From positions 1 to 35,148 of the forward strand of contig NZ_JAQCNH010000054.1 in assembly GCF_028275115.1 (NCBI RefSeq): a stretch of 35,148 nt of DNA, given 5' to 3'. Below, in pieces: positions 1-7,782 of this stretch. How positions within the stretch are numbered: position 1 is the stretch's first letter; the number at the start of each line of letters is the position of its first letter. The notes beneath the pieces are model-generated. The model saw only the letters and a program-made list of their open reading frames with translations, had not been told where the DNA came from and did not search any database. The position numbers were made by a program, and so were the translations under genes. Source of the DNA: Halorientalis sp. (lineage in GTDB: Archaea; Halobacteriota; Halobacteria; Halobacteriales; Haloarculaceae).

Positions 1-789
1 TGTCGGTCACACTCCCGACTGAGACGACGAACTGTTCGCGCGTCTCAACCGGGTGGTTTCTCGCAGAACTGTGGGGCCTCGGACGCGACCGGGCTGGGGA
101 GTTCCTCGATGGACACCGCGCCTGAATCGGCGTCGGCGCGCCCCAGCCAAACAGAAAGGCTGGCCGCTGCAGACACGCTTACTTCCGCCGACCGCCTTCG
201 AACCGATATGGTTCAGTACTACTGTTTTTCACACCGTCGGCAGACGACCAGTCCCGGCTACCGGGGCCACTCCGATGCAGACTTTCGGAAACTGACGCCG
301 TCGGACCTCGACGGGAATGAAACCTGTGGATGTGCGGGCGGTCGGTGTACCAACTCCGCAGAGTACGCCTGGGACGGCGACGGCGCCGGTCCCGACCCGG
401 GAACAACGGACTGACACGGTAGGTCACGCGGGGAACGTCCAGTCGCCCCTCACAGAACCCACACATCGGCTGGTCGGACTCGCGAACCGCCCGTGCAATC
501 GCTCACCGCGACGGCGCGATAGCCGCTCGGACCGATACCGAACCGTCGAAGTGGCTCCGTGACGCTCCTCGTGCAGTTGCTCACAGACGCCGGCGAGGCG
601 TTCGGGCCAGTTCTCGGTGTTCCTCGGTAGCGAGGACGGACCCTCGGGCTTGCGTCTCGGCGGGCCCGGTATAGTCATGCTTTTTTGAGCCACGACAGAG
701 TCTCTCGAACACCTCAGTTCGCTCTCGCGGGGGCTTCGAGCGCGGTCGGGAGACGAGTGCGACCGACCTGGGATAGCACGGACTCGTCA
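1..789. other. no intact gene; possible decayed coding sequence
   Basis: I find no complete gene here. The short open frames are Arg/Ser/Pro-rich, unlike the acidic proteins of the neighbours. On the minus strand scattered Cys-x2-Cys pairs (for example CGFC around 455-466, and CRRC in another frame nearer 230) could be relics of a frameshifted zinc-ribbon protein, but no single frame supports it. A short T-run lies near 680. Confidence 0.4.
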
Positions 790-1215
790 CTACTGCCGCT
801 GTACCGCCAGCACGGGTGTGTCGCTGTCCTGGATGACCCGTTCGGTGATACTCCCGAACAGGAACCGACCGGCGCCACTCCTTGCGTGTGTGCTCATGAT
901 GGTCAGGTCGGCCCCGACGCGGGCCGCGTAGTCGGTGATGACCCGCGCTGGACTCCCGACTTCGACCACCGACTGTGCGTCGACGGCGTCACTATCAATC
1001 CCTTCGATAAGATCGTTCGCTGCCGCGGCCCGCTCGTCCCGCAGTTGCTGTAGCTGCTCGTCGTCTCGGTCAGCGGTTCCGAGCCCGCTCGACAGCTCTA
1101 CCACAGAGAGAACGTGTACCGTCGCGCCGTACCGGCGTGCGTGGCTGAACGCGTGGGCGGCGGCGTCGGCGGCCGCCTCGCTGCCATCGGTCGGCAGAAG
1201 GATAGTGTCGTACAT
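790..1215 (-). CDS. universal stress protein, UspA family
   Basis: A 141-residue single-domain Usp protein. The N-terminus MYDTILLPTDGSE is the usual first beta strand and ATP-contacting Asp. The C-terminal part contains a His-Ala-Arg-x-Gly-x2-Gly-Arg-x3-Gly-Ser stretch followed by ITERV and TPVLAV, which matches the G-2x-G-9x-G-S/T nucleotide-binding signature of ATP-binding UspA proteins. Length is normal for the family. A TATA-like TTGATAC on the minus strand near 1240 lies about 27 bases upstream of the ATG, fitting leaderless transcription. The gene follows a minus-strand membrane-protein gene with a 48-base gap and may be co-transcribed with it. Role (cytoplasmic stress or energy-status response) is inferred from the family; no specific ligand is evident. 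Confidence 0.92.
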   Translation of the reverse strand: MYDTILLPTDGSEAAADAAAHAFSHARRYGATVHVLSVVELSSGLGTADRDDEQLQQLRDERAAAANDLIEGIDSDAVDAQSVVEVGSPARVITDYAARVGADLTIMSTHARSGAGRFLFGSITERVIQDSDTPVLAVQRQ

Positions 1216-1263
1216 CGGTTCCGACTACCTGTCGTGCGCGTATCAACGTTGGCCCATGGCCAG

Positions 1264-1935
1264 TCAGTGACGACGCGCAATGAGAACCGCGTCTGCGAGT
1301 ACGTCGTGGCCGATTGGCACAAGCTGGATGACGCCACCGATCAGGAACACCTGTGCCCCGAAGAGTACTGTGGGAGAGGCGACCGTCAGGCCGAGCAGAC
1401 CGAGCGTTGCGACCCCGCTGATACCGTACACCAGTCGTTCCTGATAGCGGAGTTGCGGACTCCCCCAGTTGTCGACGGCCGTCACGACGTATCCAGCTCC
1501 GATGACCGCGAACCACGGGTGCCAGTAGGCGTACCGCAGCCACTCCAGCGGGAGGGCACCGGCAACCGCGGCGAGGTTGACGACCGTCGCGGCCAAGTTG
1601 AGCACACCCCATACTATCCAGACCCGGTTCCGACGGACGGTCGGTGCGGTGTAGACGATACCGATAGCGACGATACCGATGGTCAGCACGAGCCACAACC
1701 CGACGATAGAGGTGATGGGACCGAGAGGCGCCAGACCAGGACTCGTCGCGAACACCCAACTCAGCCCCCACCCGATGACACCCTCTACGAACCCCGCGAG
1801 CAACAACCCGTCGCCCGGAACCGGCGGCGTCACCAGCCGCCGGAAGTACGTCGCGAGGGCGACACTCGAATTTCGCAACCGGCCGACGCGGCTGTTACGC
1901 TCCGCCACGGGTAGTACGATGCCGCCAGCGGCCAA
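1264..1935 (-). CDS. hypothetical polytopic membrane protein
   Basis: About 223 residues with roughly six hydrophobic segments (near residues 41-60, 70-95, 105-130, 135-155, 165-190 and 195-215). I do not recognise a family motif. A Trp-Trp-Tyr-rich patch (LRYAYWHPWF) sits in the middle. The start is uncertain: the longest frame begins with a TTG at 1935, and a GTG at 1908 would remove nine residues. No Shine-Dalgarno is visible for either. A TATA-like TGATATT on the minus strand near 1976 could drive a short leader. The gene is followed closely by the universal stress gene on the same strand. Function unknown; an integral membrane location is the only supported inference. Confidence 0.7.
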   Translation of the reverse strand: MAAGGIVLPVAERNSRVGRLRNSSVALATYFRRLVTPPVPGDGLLLAGFVEGVIGWGLSWVFATSPGLAPLGPITSIVGLWLVLTIGIVAIGIVYTAPTVRRNRVWIVWGVLNLAATVVNLAAVAGALPLEWLRYAYWHPWFAVIGAGYVVTAVDNWGSPQLRYQERLVYGISGVATLGLLGLTVASPTVLFGAQVFLIGGVIQLVPIGHDVLADAVLIARRH

Positions 1936-2058
1936 TACACGTCCAACCTGGACTATCAGTGCGGGTCATGCGAATATCATATTCAAGAACCGGACGTTCC
2001 TAACTCCTTTGCCGATAGCAGTGTCTATCAGGTGACCTGAACCAGTCCGTGTGTGGTT

Positions 2059-2268
2059 TCAGTCCGGTCGCTCGTCGACAGCGCCACAGACGTTGCAGAC
2101 GCTCGCGCCGCGGTCTTCGTCGTAGACTAGCGACCCTTCGCCACAGGCAGCACAGGGTGTGTAGCTGACCGAACTCCCGTACCGCGGCTCTGGACCGGTA
2201 TCCGTTTCCGACCCGCCACGAATCCACAGGAGGACCCGGCTCTTGACCAAGTCGAACAGTCGTCGCAT
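2059..2268 (-). CDS. small zinc-ribbon protein
   Basis: A 69-residue protein starting at the ATG at 2268 (MRRLFDLVKSRVL). The frame continues upstream to 2391, but the extra 41 residues are basic and Ser-rich and do not look real. The C-terminal half has two Cys pairs, C-A-A-C-G and C-N-V-C-G, about 16 residues apart, which is a classic zinc ribbon/rubredoxin-like knuckle pair. The N-terminus is basic and hydrophobic. Such mini zinc-finger proteins are common in haloarchaea, and most have no assigned role. No partner is evident from the context: it is bounded by a membrane protein gene and an IS relic. Confidence 0.65.
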   Translation of the reverse strand: MRRLFDLVKSRVLLWIRGGSETDTGPEPRYGSSVSYTPCAACGEGSLVYDEDRGASVCNVCGAVDERPD

Positions 2269-2406
2269 CGTCTTTACCAACGGGTTAGACACAAAAAGGC
2301 GTGCGGTCCTGCGAGTGAGCGACCGTGAACCCCTGGCCACGGTCGTGAGCGGTCGGAAGCACAGTTCCTTTTCCGGCGGGGACGGCGACACTACGACAGT
2401 TGCTCG

Positions 2407-2815
2407 CTATGAATATCTGTGCCTCGATGTGAACTCCCCTGTCCTACCGCGCTCGGGGCTCCTCGCCCCTCGCTTGTCGAGGGCAGGGCTTCCTGTTTCT
2501 GTGTCGGAGTTTATCCCCGACGTGGGCACAGGGATTCCAGACTCCCCAAGCGACGTTCCGTCACAGGTGGTTCGGAGCGTCCCACTCCTACCGACCGGAC
2601 ACTCAGCCACAACCGACGGTGCGCGCTTCTTCTCGCGTTTGAACACCACCGGAGGCGTGACGAGTATCGTACTGTTAATATTGACCGTAGGGACAGTACA
2701 GTCATGCCGTGCAGTGAACCTAGACGACGACGACGCTGTATCCCAGCCCTACTCACTCGCTCCGCTCGTTCCCTGCGGACAGAGGCTTAGCGCCTGTAGT
2801 CAGCTAAAAGGGACT
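2407..2815 (-). mobile_element. non-autonomous or gutted IS200/IS605-type element
   Basis: The right side (about 2735-2810) carries a sequence also found at the right edge of the window next to an intact tnpA: GCTGTATCCC..., then GGCTTAGCGCCT, then CAGCTAAAA. That is the left end of a haloarchaeal IS200/IS605 element oriented on the minus strand. The left side (about 2430-2500) contains a large hairpin with arms CCCTGTCCT and AGGGCAGGG, and on the minus strand reads ...DTETGSPALDKRG..., resembling the C-terminal tail found in haloarchaeal TnpB proteins. The interior has no intact tnpA or tnpB, so this is a deletion derivative of about 400 bases. Confidence 0.5.
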
Positions 2816-2927
2816 GTTGTGGTCCACAAACTCAAAATGGAGTCTGTTGCTGACTCCTCTGAATACGTTGTTGTCGGTGCCGACAGCTATCTTGATACAG
2901 CGAGAGAATCCCGCCGTTCACGGCGGG
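2811..2927 (+). ncRNA. tandem stem-loop string, IS200/IS605 right-end/omega-RNA-like
   Basis: Four consecutive stem-loops occupy this stretch: GGAC/GTCC (2811-2825), GGAGTC/GACTCC (2839-2857), TGTCGG/CCGACA (2872-2885) and CCCGCCG/CGGCGGG with a TTCA loop (2910-2927). All four have exact complementary arms. The last hairpin, preceded by GAAT and followed by GCGTGAATCGCG, resembles the right-end hairpin of IS1341/IS605-type elements, where TnpB guide RNAs end. Whether it is transcribed is unknown. Confidence 0.4.
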
Positions 2928-3059
2928 CGTGAATCGCGTCCATTTCAGGAACCATTCATCACAGTACTTCCACCCTGAAATTTATTTTTCTCAACACATA
3001 ATATGACATACACCGAGGCGGCCTGACCGCCCAACTAAACGGATACTATCGGATTCATG

Positions 3060-3303
3060 GGAATCTACATTCGAAGGAATCCCCTTCAGGTCGCTGGATT
3101 CCCAGTCCGGTAACTCTGAATCCCCATGCCGGGGATAGGAGTAACGGCGGTCTGGCCCCGCCAGGAGACCCGCCATGCCGACTGGTCTGCAAGCCAGTAA
3201 ATATCCCACCGCCTGCGGTGCGGGAAGCCTTGTCGTCGTCGGGCTACGCCCGACTGCTTGAGGGAGCTTCGCTCCCTCTCCGTTTGTACCGAGGAGGAGG
3301 TCA
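3060..3303 (+). mobile_element. tnpB: tnpB 3' end with omega-RNA-like tail and right end (remnant)
   Basis: A plus-strand relic of an IS200/IS605 (IS1341-type) element. Bases about 3104-3150 encode the last TnpB residues (VTLNPHAGDRSNG), and the corresponding stretch of the minus-strand relic at 6556-6600 reads ITLSPHGEAKE. The rest is RNA-like, with exact hairpins CACCGC/GCGGTG (about 3208-3220), GTCGGGC/GCCCGAC (3238-3254) and GAGGGAGC/GCTCCCTC (3260-3278). It ends in CCGAGGAGGAGGTCAC, a typical right end. Everything upstream of the C-terminal codons is missing. About 70 bases of the RNA part recur inverted at 6377-6447. Confidence 0.65.
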
Positions 3304-3427
3304 CACTAACACAAAATGTATTGCTGAGAGGTTCTGTTGTACAGGCGATGAGTGTACCGACTGACAGCGAGGTTGGGAGCGACCAGCAACGGTGCCTCTT
3401 GTGGTGTGCGGGCGCGGTGGAGGCAAG

Positions 3428-4321
3428 ATGAAACCTGCTCCGTTCAACTACCACAGACCGTCGACAATCGAGGAGGCCCTCACACTGCTCAGCGAGACGC
3501 AGGGCGCGGAACTGATGGCCGGTAATCAGTCCCTCGGACTCGACATGGCGAGTCGGAATAAACGCCCCGATCACATCGTCGATCTTGACGCTGTGGACGA
3601 ACTGTCCTTCCTCGACGTCACGAATGAACGCGTCGAGGTGGGTGCGATGGTGACACACCGGACGATCGAACGGTCCGAAGAACTCGACCAGGCACTCCCG
3701 ATGTTACCCGAGTCCGCCAAGATTGCTGGCCTGAGCGTCCGTAATCGGGGAACCATGGGTGGGAGTGTTGCCGAAGCGGACCCCGCTGGAAACTACCCCG
3801 CTGCCCTGCGCGCTCTCGAGGGCAGTATCAATCTCCGGTCACTCCAGGGTGCACGGTCGGTGCCAGCCCGGGAGTTCTTCACATCGTACATGTCTACAGA
3901 CATGCGTGAAAACGAACTTGTCGAGTCGGTGACTGTCGACCGGAGTCAGTTCCCCATGGACCGGACAGGGATGTCCTTTATCGAACTCAAACGGAGCGCC
4001 CTGGGGTGGGCCGACGTTAGTGCAGCCGCGGCCGTTCGTGTCGCAAAGCCCGACGAGTCCGAGCCAACAATCGAACACGCCCGATTAGCGCTCGCAAACG
4101 TCGCCGACGTTCCTCCGGCCGTCGACGCAGTTCCACGGGAACTCGAAGGCGAACCACTGACCGAGTCGGCCGCCGAAGCGGTCGAACGTGCGGCCACAGC
4201 GGCCGCCGATCCGAGCGAAAAGGTCCATACCGATGGCGAATTCAAGCCGGACATCGCCGGGACCTACGGCCGGCGTGCGATCGAACGTGCGTACGACCGA
4301 GCAACTGCAGACTCTACATGA
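3428..4321 (+). CDS. coxM: FAD-binding subunit of molybdenum hydroxylase (CoxM/CutM-like)
   Basis: A 297-residue medium subunit of a xanthine dehydrogenase/CO dehydrogenase-type enzyme, which carries FAD and passes electrons from the 2Fe-2S subunit. It starts MKPAPFNYHRP, the typical CoxM opening, and has a GAELMAGNQSL stretch in the position of the usual AGGxSL FAD loop. It continues with VRNRGTMGGSVAEADPAGNYP, the second FAD-binding segment, near residues 120-140, and an ordinary C-terminal CO_deh_flav_C region. The ATG at 3428 is preceded by GGTGGAGG, a good Shine-Dalgarno, so the 12 residues further upstream are not used. The gene is isolated: an IS200/IS605 RNA end lies about 125 bases upstream and a wrecked tnpB 165 bases downstream. 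The xdhC-coxS-coxL genes lie 25 kb to the right, where the local coxM copy is broken, so this copy may supply the subunit in trans. That last point is inference. Confidence 0.9.
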   Translation: MKPAPFNYHRPSTIEEALTLLSETQGAELMAGNQSLGLDMASRNKRPDHIVDLDAVDELSFLDVTNERVEVGAMVTHRTIERSEELDQALPMLPESAKIAGLSVRNRGTMGGSVAEADPAGNYPAALRALEGSINLRSLQGARSVPAREFFTSYMSTDMRENELVESVTVDRSQFPMDRTGMSFIELKRSALGWADVSAAAAVRVAKPDESEPTIEHARLALANVADVPPAVDAVPRELEGEPLTESAAEAVERAATAAADPSEKVHTDGEFKPDIAGTYGRRAIERAYDRATADST

Positions 4322-4485
4322 ACCGGCCGATGGAGTCACCCGACGATAGCAGTAACTGGCGTCTTTAGCCAGTCCGAGCGAGGGATTCCCGTTTCACGGG
4401 CGGTCAAGGCGAATGCCCTGGGGTTGAAGCCAGCAACTCGTGATACGAGCCGTCAACTGAACACACCTCTAATCGAGAGACGGCG

Positions 4486-5236
4486 ATGGACTACGGTCAC
4501 CGCTACTACGCCTACCCGACACAAACGGTAGCCGGTGAACTGGACCGTCATATCGGCATTTATCGCCAAGCCTACAACTTCACCGGTACGAATACGAGAA
4601 CGTGGACGCCGACGACATTGGCTCCGCCTATAAACACCACTACCGGCTCCCCAACTGGAAAGACGAGTTCCCCGTCTTCTCGGAGGGCAATCCGAAGACT
4701 CTGCAACGAACCGTCACACGGTTCTATCAGAACCTCTCGAACCTGGAAGACCAGAAAGAGAACCGGAACAGGGTCGGGAAACTCACGTGGAGGTCACCGA
4801 CGGAGTTCCAGAGTATGCCGTTTTTGCAGTCTGGCTTCGAACTCAAAAATACGAGTGGCCGACACGCGACACGCTGACTCTCCAAAATCGGAGACATCAC
4901 CATCCGCTACCACCGCGACATCTCGGATGAAGCATCTATCAAAGAAGTCATATCAAGAAGGAGACGACCGGTGACTGGTTCGTCTCGCTCGGCCTCGAAG
5001 CCGACGACGCCGACCTGCCTGAGAAACCCCACGTGGACTCGTTGGACACGAGCAACAGCGTGGGCATCGACCTCGGCATCCTGAACTGCATCCACACCAG
5101 TGATTGGAAGCCCGTGGAGTGGGTCGGCCTCGAGCATAAGTACGAGCGTCTTCGCCGTGAGCAACGCAGGTTGTCTCGTAATTCGTGGCCCAAGACCGGC
5201 CTGCTGACGCTCGCCGCATGTATAAGTATCTACTGA
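4486..5236 (+). pseudogene. tnpB: tnpB N-terminal half, frameshifted and truncated
   Basis: Relic of a TnpB (IS200/IS605 family RNA-guided nuclease). It starts MDYGHRYYAYPTQTVAGELD. It shifts frame near 4600 to VDADDIGSAYKHHYRLPNWK and LQRTVTRFYQNLSNL, meets a stop at about 4875, and shifts again near 4955 to TTGDWFVSLGLEADDADLP and DTSNSVGIDLGILN. The last piece is the RuvC-I motif (GIDLG) with its catalytic Asp. Similarity ends at about 5210 after RLRREQRRLSRNS. The RuvC-II, RuvC-III and zinc-finger parts are missing. The gene cannot make an active nuclease. The 160 bases before it, after coxM, have no gene and probably contain the element's left flank. Confidence 0.85.
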
Positions 5237-5704
5237 CTACTGCGGTTGGAATTTATACTAGTTCCCGAGATCGCGGCTCACACCCGTTCGAGGACAGAGC
5301 AGTTCACACTGCGGCACAGACGGTTTCCTCGCCCTCACGGTTCCGGCTGTCTCCGCCGTGGCCGCTGTGACCGGGAAGCCACGGACGCCTGAGAGGCAGC
5401 GTTCTACGATTCGGAACTCACCCCCGGGGAGTGTCTCATTGTCTTCACTCTCTATGCTGACACGCTGCTCAGAATCACCCAGATCGCGGCTCTCCTCTCG
5501 CCGTATCACACGGCGCGTCGTGGCTGGGAGGACTCGAAACCGCGTTCTGTCGTGGTTTCAAACCGTCCGGGAGCCGGGCTCCCAGACAGTCGATAGGCAG
5601 ACGTAGGTCGGTCAACGGCCTATCCCAGAGGCTCGTCAGTGGACTCCCATGCTAACGACCTGACGCGGGAGCGGACGGTCGGACTCGGTGCGAGCAGATG
5701 GGCG
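5237..5704. other. intergenic scar, no supported gene
   Basis: No gene is recognisable. A 12-base direct repeat AGATCGCGGCTC occurs at 5268-5279 and 5481-5492, each copy preceded by CCC within four bases, so this may be a remnant of a small duplicated or mobile segment. An 83-residue minus-strand frame (5258-5509) has fairly acidic composition but no known motif and no promoter; I leave it uncalled. Confidence 0.35.
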
Positions 5705-6163
5705 TCAGCCCGGCCGTTCGGCGGGCGGGATGACGTCGAGGCTGTGCAGAAGTTCGACGGAGCAGGACCCGAGGCGGCTCTCGTCGGGGTGGACGAGTTC
5801 GTCGTCGGCCGTCGGTTCGGCGAAGGGAAACTCCGCGACATCGGGCGGCCACCACCAGGGGACGATGCGCTCCAGCAGCGACGGGGGCCTGATGACCTGC
5901 AGTTCCCAGGTGTCGGTGCCGACTTGGTCGCCGTCGGGGGTCTCTATCGCGTCCACGTCGCAGGTGGCGACGGTCTCGAACCGGAGTTCGACGGTCCGGC
6001 CGGCGCTGACGAAGTCGGTCACCTCGCCGAAGACGTACTGGCCGTCCCGGCGGACGCAGTAGTTCGCTTTGACGCTGTCTTCGCTTCCGTTGGGGCCAGG
6101 GATCGAATACTCGAACCGGGGTCGCTCGTACTCGTAGGCGATGGTAACGGGCGTCGTAGCCAT
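5705..6163 (-). CDS. hypothetical protein, 152 residues
   Basis: An acidic, Trp-containing soluble protein beginning MATTPVTIAYEYERPRFEY. The frame extends further upstream to 6304, but those residues are Arg/Ser-rich and unlikely to be used. The reading frame has haloarchaeal composition (many Asp/Glu and Val, a WWWPPD stretch near residue 115) and alternating beta-like segments such as TVELRFETVATCDVDAIE. I recognise no family. It lies between two inverted IS200/IS605 relics, in the same scarred block as the isolated coxM. No operon partner is evident. Confidence 0.55.
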   Translation of the reverse strand: MATTPVTIAYEYERPRFEYSIPGPNGSEDSVKANYCVRRDGQYVFGEVTDFVSAGRTVELRFETVATCDVDAIETPDGDQVGTDTWELQVIRPPSLLERIVPWWWPPDVAEFPFAEPTADDELVHPDESRLGSCSVELLHSLDVIPPAERPG

Positions 6164-6359
6164 CTGTCCGTTGTTCGTACGCCAATTGCGACTGCAGGCG
6201 TATCGGCGTTCGGGTCGCCGGTCGGTTGCCGGCTCGCGGGAGCCCGGCTGGCACGACACGCGTGCCGACAGAGACAGTTCAGGCATGGAGTTCACAACCG
6301 TCACCCGTGACCTGTCGGCACTGCCGGACGCGGTCCGCGGAGTGTTTACCGGTCAACGT

Positions 6360-6790
6360 GACATCCTCCTCGGCGTAAATGGAGAGGGAGCGAAGCTCCC
6401 TCAAGCAGTCGGGGGTAGCCCGACGACGGCGAGGCTTCCCGAACTGCAGTGTGGAATGTTTGCTGGTCTACAGTTCTATAACTTATTCTTGTGGGGCTAT
6501 TCTCCCCGTCGATGTATCGAACAAGTGGACTGATGGCTGTGCCACACGGCCGTTACTCCTTAGCCTCGCCATGAGGGCTCAGAGTTATTTTCTGTCGCAT
6601 ATTCTCCGCCGCATTACAGTCTGCATTCCCGAGCATACCGTACGACTCACACACGTACAATCCGCGTTCTACCCGGTTTGAGCTCCGGTCGTCACTGCAG
6701 TCCGAGCGGGTCTTCGACGTATTCCACTCGTTCTGCTTCAGCACCTCAACACTGCGTTCCCCAGCATCTCCGAACTGCGGACCGGCGGAC
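6360..6790 (-). pseudogene. tnpB: tnpB C-terminal fragment plus omega-RNA-like 3' end
   Basis: Minus-strand relic of an IS200/IS605 tnpB. It reads GDAGERSVEVLKQNEWNTSK, then a damaged zinc finger: T-R-S-D-C where T-C-S-D-C is expected, and C-E-S-Y-G where C-E-S-C-G is expected, so two of the four zinc ligands are lost. It ends with NADCNAAENMRQKITLSPHG, which includes the RuvC-III Asp region, and a stop near 6556. Downstream (about 6360-6447 on the minus strand) is the RNA-like tail with GAGGGAGC/GCTCCCTC and a GTCGGG/CCCGAC stem, ending CCGAGGAGGATGTCAC. It is the same RNA family as 3060-3303 but in opposite orientation. The N-terminal two thirds of tnpB are absent. Confidence 0.75.
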
Positions 6791-6799
6791 AGGAAATCG

Positions 6800-7376
6800 G
6801 GGCGGGCCCCGCGACGTTTCTCGGAACTACGGTCGGTCTGCAGGCACCGGTCGACTCGTTCTACATCGTGATCGCCATTCTGCTCGGAGCGGTAGCCTTC
6901 GAGGCGTCCACCTTCCCGACGGCCACCGTCGAGTTGCGACATAACGACGTTGACTACCCTCACCGAGGATGCGGTCGCTCTGCCGGGACTCCTCGCCGCG
7001 CTCGTCGGCGTCGCTGCGACACGCATCACCGGGAACACCGCATACGACGCCGCAACCGCAGTCGTGATCGGGATTCTCCTGACGGTGTTCGCGGTGGCAC
7101 TGGTAATCGGAAACAAGCGGCTCGTCGTCGGCGAGAGTCTCTCCGCGGACTCAAGCGCAAGTTACGCACGGCCGTCGAGTCCTATGACGGCGTTGTCGAT
7201 CTCGACGACTTCCGGACGATGTTCACCGGGGCTGGCAGGGTACTCGCCACTGCGGACGTGAGCTTCGACCCGGAGTTCGTGACCGGCGATATCGACGAAG
7301 ACGTGCAGCGGATCGAGCAGGCACTCGTCGACGTCGACGGTCGGGTAGAGTTGGTGTACATCGAGCCGGAACTGTG
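6800..7376 (+). pseudogene. cation diffusion facilitator (CDF), frameshifted 3' part
   Basis: C-terminal half of a CDF-type metal efflux pump in three frames. A membrane segment FYIVIAILLGAVAFEAS lies near 6855-6905. After a shift near 6940 comes LTEDAVALPGLLAALVGVAA, with RITGNTAYDAATAVVIGILL, the TM5-TM6 region with its metal-site Asp, and RLVVGES. After a further shift near 7150 comes the cytoplasmic dimerisation domain, ending RVELVYIEPEL and a stop at 7374-7376. The N-terminal transmembrane helices are missing. The 5' side abuts the tnpB fragment, suggesting that the element's insertion or a deletion removed it. Non-functional as it stands. Confidence 0.75.
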
Positions 7377-7782
7377 ACTGTCTATCGTCGTTCGAGCCCG
7401 TCCGGCGGCCACTCAGTGTCTCGCTGAAGCGCGTCTCGTGTTCCCGAAAACACGCGTTGTCGACGCAGCACACAGCCCCTGTCCACGGGTGTTCCGAACA
7501 GACGAACAGACACGAGACTGTGCTTACGGATTATCCGGTCGCGCTCGGGACAAGCCACGCCATCATTGCCTTCCGCTGTTGGTGCGATAGTTTGGTCGCC
7601 GTGAGTGCCCCGGTTCGCCATTCTTGATGACTCGTGACGTGCTCCAGATCGAGCGTGACGCCAACGACGGGGTTCCGCACTGACCGCGTCGTAGAGGCCC
7701 TCGACGCCTGTCTCGTTCGGTATTACACGCCAAGCGGGCAGTCAGCAGTAGTTTCATATTGACGCCTTCGTTGTACTCCGGT
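7377..7782. other. intergenic; promoter for the downstream RM gene
   Basis: No gene is supported. The only clear signal is the AT-rich TTTCATATT at 7752-7760, about 26 bases before the ATG at 7783, which fits a haloarchaeal TATA box with leaderless transcription. Short minus-strand frames are basic and without motifs. Confidence 0.5.

Noticed and set aside
2811..2927. CRISPR array
   Set aside because: The four hairpins differ in sequence and there are no repeated units with spacers. No CRISPR array was seen anywhere in the window.
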